Shown here: positions 55,401 through 64,000 of the stretch, piece by piece
Position numbering within the stretch: the stretch's first letter is position 1
Layout of the letters: each line of letters opens with the position of its first letter
Assembly: GCF_020740795.1 (NCBI RefSeq)
Contig: NC_067291.1
Span: 18,757,780 to 18,821,779 of the forward strand
Length of the DNA: 64,000 nucleotides
Source: Apus apus
Lineage: Eukaryota > Chordata > Aves > Apodiformes > Apodidae
Direction of reading: 5' to 3'
Made by a program: the position numbers and the translations under genes
Notes under the pieces: model-generated
What the model was told of the DNA's origin: nothing
Database searches by the model: none
What the model saw: the letters and a program-made list of their open reading frames with translations, nothing else

Positions 55401-58102
55401 CACACACACTTTCTCCTACCTATGACAGCAAGCTTGGCAGAGCGGGACTTTGCCGATCCCCCGGCGCTGCTGGCCTTGCAGAAGTACTCTCCAGCCTGGT
55501 CTCTGTTCAGGTTCTTCAGAATCAGGTTGTTTTTGTATTTGTATAAGGAGGGATCCAGCAGGGAGCCGTTGTGGTACCTGCCAGGAACAGGCAGGGGGTT
55601 AAGGGGACAGAGGGTGACTGCCTGGCTGGAGCAGAGTGATGGCCTAATCCTGCATCCTGCCATGTGGATCTTGCCAGGCCTCTTGACTCAGTTTCCCCCT
55701 TGGTAGTCTGGCAAGTTGGCATCACCTAAAAGTTACTCCCCTTCCCCTGGCAGTACTGAGATGTGGCTGCCAGGCAGCTGGCAGTCAGGCAGAGCTGCCT
55801 CTTGTGCCTGCTGAGGATTTTTATGCTCTTATTTTTATGTTTTTCTAGTAAATCCCTCTGCAGATGACATCATCACACCAGTGAGAAACACCAGCTCTGT
55901 GGATCTTGAGGAAACTATCATTTCCAGCAATCAGTTCTTGGCGTATTTAGCTGTTTTATAGCTAAAAATACACCTTTATGGAGATGATAAGGAGATAAAA
56001 ATGGAATATATGGGACAGATAAGAAGACTTCTGCCTGATCCAACTGGAGTTCCTTACCAGAGGTAGCGGTCAGGGGCTGGGCTCCCAAGGGCATCGCAGC
56101 AGAGTGCCACGCTCTGTCCCACTCTCCTGGCTTTGTCCTCAGGGCTCCTGAGAATGTAGGGTTTGCCTGCAGGAGGAGGAAAAGGCCATTTTGTTACTCT
56201 TTTCTTCCTAAAATTACGGCTTATTTCACAGAATGGTGGGGGTTGCAAGGGAGCTCTGGAGATCACCTAGTCCAACCACCCTGCTGGAGCAGATCACACA
56301 GGAACACATCCAGGTGGGTTTTGAATGTCTCCAGGGATGGAGACTGCCACAACCTCCCGGGGCAGCCTGTTCCAGTGCTCTGTTACACTCAGAGTAAAGA
56401 AATACTATCTTTATCTAGGTTAAAAGGTTCCAAATTACTGTGTAAAGCCTCCTTCTTCCTTCCCCTGTTTTGGGCTACCTGATCGTTGCAGCTGCACTTG
56501 GATCCCCAGGTTTCTTCTGTTGCTCTCAGGTATGGTGACAGTCGAGGTTGCATACTTGGCTTTTTTTATTTTAAGGGTGTTTTTGCCATCAGGACAAACC
56601 CCTGGGATTCTAAACATGCCCCTGTTATCAGCCATTGTCAACAGTTTGAGTGTCTTTGCTTGCAGGTAGACCCGAGCATCAGCAGCAGGTGACCCGTCCT
56701 CCAGAGAGACCTTCCCGTGCAGGGTCGCATCCTCGCACATGCAGGCGTCGCAGTCAGCGTTGACACGGCCCATGGGGCAGGAGATGTTGCAGGCTGGAGG
56801 AGAGGCAGGCAGGTCAGAAAGCAGCCCCAAGTCCCCCTAACACTCACGGCACAGTCTGGCGTCTGCTCTCAATTTAGATGCAATAAGGCAGATCTTGCAT
56901 CAGGAATATATTGTCTCCAAAACATATTTTTACTGATTCTCAACAGCTGCTTATTAGAAGCACAGGGACGATGTCATTTTGAACCTGACAATTAGTAGAA
57001 AGCAGCCACGTGGATATAATTACAGCTAGGAACTGTTATTTACCTTCCCCAAAGGGCTGAATTTCGGGGAAATTTGAATCCAGATCAGCATGTGAGCTCT
57101 TAGCTCAGTCCTGGCAAAATTACAAATCCAAACGCCTTAAACTTTCTAGGTTTCTATTACCAACTCATGCCCAAAAGTCATGACTTTTGTCTTATCTTAA
57201 AAGCTCTCTCCCCTTATTCAAAAGTATCCTGGCATGGGCAGGACCTAGGTTATTTGCCAGAGGATCATTATGTGATGGGTTTAATGAATGGTCTCTCAAA
57301 CAGTGATTCTGAAACATTTTCATTACCTACAGTGATTAATCCTAAATAATAATCTGTCTCTTTCCAAGGCAAGGGTTTAGGTCATTTCTGTTACAGTCAC
57401 CCAGCATAGCTGGAAATAACTGGAAGAAATCAGGGAAAACCTAAAACAACTTTCCTGGAGAAAACATAGATTATTTTCAGAATAATTTGTTTGAAAGGAG
57501 ATTATAAGAATAATATAATGAATTCTGAGCCCCTTAGCAGGGGCTGTGGCTATTTGATATTCCCAACTCATCTCCTCCTGGAGACTGCATGGAGGCAGCT
57601 GCCAGCAATTGCCAACTCCACCTAAAGAGCTGCTGTTGTAACAAGATTAATGAGATTTTTCCAATATCCCCAGGATCTTTATGGGTCCCTGATGATTCCC
57701 CATATTTGAATCCCACCCTCATCTTGCTGTTTAGCTGTAAATCCCCCATGCTCTGCTCCCTGAGCAGTCTCCAGCCCTGCTCAGGGAGGCACCGGTATCA
57801 TGAAATTCTGGCAAGGGACAGGAAGATGGTAAAATGACAGTGAAAGGATCACAGTGCCTATGCAGTGGGGAGGTCAGGACATCATCCCCTGCCCGTAAGT
57901 GAGGTTATAGGAGCACCTGAGCAGACATGTCCAATGCAGAGCCGCCCTTCCTCAGTTGCTTCATGACAGTGCACGCCCCAGAGGTGCTCAGCTAGGCAGG
58001 ATCTGGTACGCTTCTGCACACCGGTTTGGCCACACTTTCCTGAGCACTCGCTCCATTTCGACCATGGAGACAAAAACCTTTTTGAATCTTGCACCAGTGG
58101 AC
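52455..58102 (-). CDS. CILP: CILP, cartilage intermediate layer protein 1 (partial, 5 coding exons found)
   Basis: The exons, in transcript order, are 57917-58102, 56479-56793, 56058-56166, 55420-55577 and 52455-54790. All are GT/AG with matching phases (1,1,2,1), giving about 1034 residues. The first is a thrombospondin type-1 domain (SPWSKWSECSGKCGQTGVQK). Next comes CPMGRVNADCDACMC with a carboxypeptidase-regulatory-like fold. Two exons form an Ig-like C2 domain (GQSVALCCDALGSPAPD, DQAGEYFCKASSAGG). The large last exon matches human CILP throughout (YLIRLPHDCFQ-like start, RFGHIYMGNKRVSMTGYKGT, NKLNYRRTDHED, WTDDYLAWWPKPMEFRACYI). SRRRKREERTF keeps the furin-type site that splits CILP into two chains. 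CILP is a secreted matrix glycoprotein of cartilage and fibrotic tissue that binds TGF-beta1. The roughly 150 N-terminal residues (signal peptide and WxxW domain) were not found between 58.1 and 63.7 kb. Confidence 0.95.
56226..56445 (-). mobile_element. CR1 LINE 3' fragment
   Basis: The plus strand reads TTTCACAGAATGGTGGGGGT then TGCAAGGGAGCTCTGGAGAT, CACCTAGTCCAACCACCCTG and CTCCCGGGGCAGCCTGTTCC. This is the reverse complement of a CR1 3' end. It sits in a CILP intron, ending within about 35 bases of the donor of exon 56479-56793, and is in the same orientation as CILP. Confidence 0.9.
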
Positions 58103-61100
58103 CTTGAATAACATCAGGGGTGTGTTACTGAGACGCACAATAGCATGTACAGCTGCCCCAAAACGGGCAGTTGTTTTCTTAGCAGCTTCTATACAGCTCA
58201 GACTATGAATTTGGGTATTACACACCACACGGATTAAACACACTCAAAGCATGTCCAGGGAGCTGGGAAATAAAGCATGAGGAGGTGCCTGAATACTTCT
58301 GACTTAATTCCCCCCAGGCTACCAGGTTCAGGATGATTAAGATAAACTTGAGGGCAGCAAAGTGCAGGCAGCTCATGCTTACTGTTGAATAACTTTGGCT
58401 TACAGGAAATCAAACACACGTTGTCATTTAAATGCTGTCTGAGGGGCAATGCTCTCCTGCATTTCAAATGTGGTTAAAAAAAAGAAAAAGGGGGGGGGGG
58501 TAAAATTGTTGGCATGAGCATGTTGAATGTCTTTAACCATACTCCAGCATATGTTCTCTATTGGGGAAGTGTGTGTCTGATTGTGTGCACTGGTTTTACT
58601 GGGTGCAAACACAGTCCTAAGATGCTGCTGAGCATGTTAGGGGCCAGCTGATTTGTAAAACACCAAGAGGGTTTATTGAGAGTTTAATATGTGGTTAGAT
58701 TGTTAAAGGGATTTTTTAACCGGGCTCCTAGATGGTATTAATTTAAGCTGCTTTGAATGGATGAGACCCACTCCAAGTCTGTGGTTTGGGTTTCTTTTTA
58801 AATGACAATGTTCTAATAATGTTTACGAGGGTACGTGTGACTAAAGCTTCTAAAAATGACATCTCTTGGAGACGTGAGCCATGTCATCTCCCACACCTAC
58901 TCTTCCACCCAATTTGTAATAAACCAGGTCGGGTTATTTCCTAGAAAGGCAGACGGGCACATGGCTGGACTATTTGAGTAGTGATAGTTGAAAACAACCC
59001 CTTGGCTTACAAAAGCAGGTGGCTGGAAAAGACTGTTTAAATGCAAGCGGACACGGAAGCGTCATGTCTGGTTTGGAGTGGGTGCTTGGTTTAGATGGGC
59101 AAGTTTTTAATCTGTTGGCACCTCAGCATCTCCCATTCAGCATCCTGAGTGGCACATCCATGGACCTTATTTAGTAATCTGGGGGATGGGGATGCAGAAG
59201 CAGATGGGCTTGGGGACATGGTCCCTTCCCAGGCAGCACGCGGATAAATGCCTGTGTTTGCCCTAAGCAAAAATGAAATGTGCACCACACTGAAGTGGGG
59301 TCTCGGAAGGAGCCTAAGGCTGCTTTAATCTGCAGGGCTGGAAGTGCTAAGAATGGAGTAGGGAAGTTCTGTTTAGGGAAAGGACATTATATGGCTCTGG
59401 GTAGCAACCTTGACAGCAGGAAAAGCAGAAAGCAGAGGAGAGGGGAGCAGCTGAGGGGCTGGAGGGCTGGCAGGGACATGGGGAGGGACAGGGCTGCCCC
59501 CGGCACCGGCCGCAGGAACGTACTGCGTCTGACGTAGGCGAAGGTTGGGTCTCGCCGGCGAGAGCTGCTCCTCGTACCTGCAGGCAGAGGATGGGCCTGG
59601 GGTGGTGTGGGCAGGGGTTCCCTGCTCCCCCAGTCTCCTCCCACAAACCTGGTTGCACCAAGCCTGGCTGCTCAAACTGACCAAGACTGTCACACCCTCT
59701 CCTGGAGGGAAAAGCTGAGGTTACAGCTCGCTGCTGCCAAGGGCAGATGCTTTAGTTTCCAGTTGCATTGGTCAAAACCTCAATATCTTGTGTCATTTTT
59801 CCCCAGAGAAGCAGGAGTGACCTCCTGCTCTGCAAGCCCCAGCCTCAGCGTCACTGCCTTGTGCCATCCACTTTGAGGGGAAATAAATTTTCCTGGTATT
59901 TTCCTAAAAATACCTCTCAGTGGATGGATGGGGCCTTTCTGAGCGTCTGTTTTCAGTGCTTTGATTCTCTCCAGCGGCTTGGAGAGCTGCTGGGAGTGGG
60001 ACAGGAGGCTGGGAAAGTCCCTTAATCCCTCAGCTATGGCGTCGGTGTGTCCAGCCCTTTCAGTGCCCACTGGAATTTAAATCCTGAGTATCGGGCAGTA
60101 AAGCTTGACGAGTCGGGGTATGTCCTGGGGATTAACGAGCAGAGCGGTCATTAATGTCCCCTGGGCTTTAATCCTAAAGCAGTGGTGTCTCAAACTGCCC
60201 TGGGCGTGGGGACAGGCTGGGTAGGGGAAGGGCAGGTCAGAGCATGTGCTCGCCCATCCCTGGGCTCTCCTGGCCCTCCCATCTTGTGCGTGCCTCCCGC
60301 GGGAGCCGGGGCTGTGGACACGCACTTGACCTTCACTTTTCCAGGAGGGGAGCCAACAGCCTGTGTCAGCAGTAGCCAAAACCCTACAGGAGGTCATGGA
60401 TGATTAACATTTATTCCATTGCCTAAATGTCCTCATCTACTTAAATAATATTGTTTGGTTATACATTGAAGATGAAAAAAATCATACATGTGCAAACACC
60501 CCTTGTCCTGGCGGGGGAAGGACCCCAGGCTGGGAAATAACTTACTCTCCAAGCTGAGCGTTATCAGTGGGCTGAAGGTTTTCTGTCCTATCTGGATCCT
60601 GCTGAGGGCTGGTCTCAGAAGCCTTTGACCTAAGGGTCAATAAATTAGAGATTAAATTAGATGAATAATAAATTAATTCAGTTCAAGGGATTAGGCATCA
60701 TTAGGCTCAGGGGTTTTTTTATATTTGCTTTTGGGATTTGGCTGGTTAGAGCTCCTGTGTGATACAGTGCAGGAGTTGCCAAGTGAAGGGAGTAATGGAG
60801 ATGTCCCACAGCATCACTGTGGGTCAGCTGTGATGCAGACTTGCCATTTCCCTTATCACCCTAGAAAAACTTTTTTTTTTGCACTTTCTGTGTTGGAGCA
60901 GCTCAGATCAAATAATCTTTTTATAGCTGGAGATACAAAAGACATCCTGCCCCTCCCTGCACAGGGGGAAACGAACCTGAGGTGGATAAAGTTGGTTGTC
61001 ACTATGAGACATGGACTGGTGGGTCGTGGACTGGTTTCTGTGCTTGCTGGCTACCCAGGTGCCCAAGGAGAGCTGGTTGTCGTGGCTGGTTCCTGAGGTT

Positions 61101-63560
61101 CTTACTGGGACTGGTCCCATTTAAACTGAAGTGCTAAGCTGAAGCTGCCCACCACCAGCTCTGGCCCATGCCCAGCTGCAGGGGCTCAGCAGGGTTTCAA
61201 GGCATCTCCCCAGTGACAATTTGACTCTCCCTGTTCTTATCCCCAGGCATCCAGCCAGAGCACTTCAGGATAAAATTCCTCTATAGTCTCAGAAAGGAAA
61301 TCCAAAGGGCGTGCAAGCAGGTTTTCTCTTTGAGACCTGCTGGAGCAGAGGGGCAGGTTGCTATTGCTCAGTGCTATGGTATTTGCCACCTGCCAGAGCC
61401 AGCAGTGGACACATCCTGCTGCTCCTGAGAAAATTCTCCTGGAGAAGAGCCATGTTGCTGCTTCACCAGGGCTCTGCTGGGATGCTGAAGGCGGTTTGTG
61501 CTTGGGCGATGGGTAAGGCACTGGCCAGGGTGGGTCTGGTTGGAGCAGAAGGGAGCTGGAATGGGAGCAGTGTGTGGACTGGACACCATGGGGGCTTGGG
61601 AGCAGCAGGCAGGGATGGTCCCAGCGTGGCCAGTGGGCAGGGGGGCTCATCCCTGGTCAACCAGGGGCTGGCTGGCTCACAGATGGGCTTTGCCAGTGCT
61701 CTGGGGCCTGGACAGGTGCCAGCTATTGTTTGGGCAAAAGCCACATTGACTCAGGGCAGCATCCAGCAGGGATGTTGGGCCCATGTCTGCTGGCTCAGCG
61801 GCCACTGGTAGATGTGCCTTCGTGCCAGCATGCTTACAGGCAGGGGACATCATGGTGGTGGTGGGAATAGCAACATTTAACCTTCACCTAAAATGGATGT
61901 GACTCCCAGGAGGAGGGTGAGGATTAATCCTTTTGTGATGATCATTGTTTCCAGAGGTGACCAGGTGCTTCTTGTAGTACCCACAGCCTTCTCACGCCTT
62001 CCCCAGACCTGTGGAGACAAGCCTGGCCATGTTAAGGCTCACCCAGGGTCTTGCTGCCTTCAGGAAGCTTCTCCCAGGCTGAACCAGTCCAAAACATGCT
62101 GAGAGGCTGCTCGTATCCCCTGCCCACCCACCCCTGGCAGCCCTCCACTGACTCCCAGGGGGGAGCACCAGGGACTCCACATCTGCACTCATGTCCCCTC
62201 GGCTTCTTGCCGTCACTTCTGAGCCCAAATCTATTCTGCAGAGCACTGCTTTGGAATGATGTCTCCTTAAAGTGCCTTTTAACAGCTTAAATACTTCTGC
62301 AGGGATGTTCTCGCAGCCCACGCGGCTCCCTGTCCCCCCAGCACCCTGCTCTGCCCCCAGACATGAGCAGGAACATCTCTTGTGTCTCCATCCCTCTGCC
62401 TGGAAACTGAGCTTAGTGTGAGGATAGCATCTTGCCCCAGGACATCCTGGGAGTGTGGGGAGGAGGAAGGCTCCCGAATGCCTCTGAAAGCAGAAAATCC
62501 CACATACAAGCCAAGTCAACTCTGAACGTGAGCAAGAAGCCAAATACTTTCCTTTTTCTGCACGCAGAAGTGAGGGACTGAGGCTTTTGTGTTGCTCTTG
62601 CTCAGTGACTTCAGGTTTTGTTTTGAGTGAGTCCCTCAGCCCTGTTGCCTCGAGCATTTGGGTACTTAATTTTTGAAGGTACCCATGGAGCTGATGTTAT
62701 CCCAAGTGACACCAGCTGGAATTCCAGGGGCTTTATTTTATGCATGCAAAATTAATGAACTTGGAGGGGAAAAGGTTGCCTCAGCCTTTCAGTGCCTCAC
62801 TTTATTCATAAAATGAGGCTGACAAAAAGCAGCCAGGCAGCAAGAACACCCTCTTATTTGTAAGTGGTATTAACCATCCCCTCCGAGACCCGGGAATGTG
62901 GGACTAGGAAATACTTTGATTATGGCTCAACAAATCCCAGTCAAGCAGGAATAACAAGCAACACATGAGCCGTGTTTTGTGGGTTTACGGTGGGGTCGTG
63001 AACTCTCAGCCAGACAATAACCAGGAAAAATTAATCCAGGCTGAAAGCCCGTTTCCCACTCAGCTGCTATTTTGGGAGCTGGCTGCGACTTGTTCGGTGC
63101 TGGGTTTGGGATGGGACGTGTCCCTTTTTCCCTGGGGGACACAGTGCTGGGAAAAGGGGGGGGTTCAAGCAGCCGGATCGTGGCAGTTGGAGGCTTTGGC
63201 ATTGCCGTGTCCCCTCTCTAGCAGGGGGAGCTGCTGGTGTGGGATGCAGGAGATCCAACAGCCCCGTGTGAGCAAAGCACCGTCCTCCCCGGAGCCCCCT
63301 GCTCCGCTGTCCCTGTAACCCTGCCGCGGACCCGTTAGCTGGGATGAGGAAGGGAGAAGCAGGATGCAAAGAACCGTGTCCCCGCTGCTGTTTTCCAGCC
63401 CACGCCTTCATCTGCCCATCAATTAATTTCCACCTCGCCCTCAATCACAGCCACACTTAATTACGCTGCCTTAACAACACAGCAAAATTATATAAGCACT
63501 AGCTGCCTCGTCGGGGAAAAACTTCACAGAGTCGGGTTGGGTTGTTTTGTTTTTTTTCCC
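58103..63560. other. CILP upstream or intron 5' region, no exon recognised
   Basis: About 5.4 kb. It contains an 11-base G run at 58490-58500 after an A-rich stretch. I looked on the minus strand for the CILP signal-peptide and WxxW exons and found none. No other gene is supported. Confidence 0.45.
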
Positions 63561-64000
63561 CTCTTACCTACAAAGCCCATAAAGCCCCCAATTAAGGAGC
63601 GTCCCGTCCTCTCCCCGCCGAGCTGTGGTCCGGGAGCGAGGCGAGGGCTTGTCAGCAGCGGGTCCAGGGATTTGCAGGGGGTTGGGAAGAAGAGAGAGCT
63701 GCAGCTTACCGGAGCCTCCCCGCGCCGCTGCCGCCGCGCCTCCCGCAGCCCGGGCGGCGAGGTGGCTTATATAGCCCGGCGTGCGGCTGAGGGGAGGGCA
63801 GCCCGCCGCGGCGCCGGGCGAAAACAGCTCGGGCGAGCGAGGAAACCGCAGGCTGAATAATCCCTTGACAAGGTGATGGTAAACACGAGCCCGCCGCGGA
63901 ACGGCAGCCACCGGGGATGGTGGCGATGCCACGGCGGGGCAGGGCGTGGGGTGGGGACCGTGTCCTGGGCACTGCATCCCCGGTGTGGGCACTGCCTTCT
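63560..64000 (-). promoter_or_regulatory. GC-rich island with TATA box, possible CILP promoter and non-coding exon
   Basis: CpG-rich sequence with GGCTATATAAGCCACC on the minus strand (about 63763-63778). A strong donor, GGCTCCG|GTAAGCTG, lies some 55 bases downstream near 63711, and another, TTTGTAG|GTAAGAGG, near 63569. This arrangement fits a TATA promoter and a non-coding first exon on the minus strand, the strand of CILP. TATATA is nearly symmetric, so a plus-strand promoter cannot be excluded. With no CILP exon found between here and 58.1 kb, the assignment is tentative. Confidence 0.4.

Noticed and set aside
59521-59585. Minus-strand CpG-bearing ORFs after CTCTGCCTGCAG, considered as the missing CILP N-terminal exon
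   Set aside because: None of the three frames resembles the CILP signal peptide, linker or WxxW domain. The similarity was too weak to report as an exon.
61251-61324. Plus-strand exon-like stretch flanked by CCCCAG and CAG|GTTTTC, reading IQPEHFRIKFLYSLRKE
   Set aside because: No recognisable protein family, no partner exons or promoter on the plus strand, and the donor is weak. Likely chance.

Overview
The window reads as vertebrate nuclear DNA, most likely from a bird. It carries spliced vertebrate genes with small introns, GC-rich promoter islands, and several truncated CR1 LINE tails (the AATCATAGAATGG...TTGGAAGGGACC type that dominates avian and reptilian genomes). Gene identities come from comparing conceptual splice products with vertebrate proteins I remember; no search was run.

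Layout, left to right: the last coding exon and 3'UTR of CLPX (+); PDCD7 (+, 5 exons); UBAP1L (+, 5 coding exons); KBTBD13 (-, single exon); RASL12 (+, 5 coding exons); SLC51B/OST-beta (-, 5 coding exons here); about 6.5 kb of gene-poor DNA with an internal CR1 reverse-transcriptase fragment; MTFMT (+, 9 exons); about 6 kb of gene-poor DNA; CILP (-, at least 5 coding exons; the N-terminal exons were not found). These are the genes of human 15q22.31. As I recall the human order, the CLPX-to-MTFMT block is inverted here relative to CILP, so MTFMT rather than CLPX sits beside CILP.

The genes do not form a pathway. They include a mitochondrial unfoldase subunit (CLPX), a minor-spliceosome protein (PDCD7), an ESCRT-I type ubiquitin-binding protein (UBAP1L), a muscle Cullin-3 adaptor (KBTBD13), a small GTPase-like protein (RASL12), a bile-acid/steroid transporter subunit (SLC51B), mitochondrial Met-tRNA formyltransferase (MTFMT) and a cartilage matrix protein (CILP).

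The most interesting signal is at SLC51B. Upstream of the exons for the usual short OST-beta protein lie a signal-peptide exon and a 123-codon exon encoding a six-cysteine ricin-B-like domain, of the kind found at the N-terminus of mannose/PLA2 receptors. Both have good splice sites and matching phases, so the gene could encode a 283-residue protein with a secreted lectin-like ectodomain ahead of the single OST-beta membrane helix. An intron of the same gene holds six AGGTCA-like hexamers at exact 10-bp intervals (a DR4-type nuclear-receptor array).
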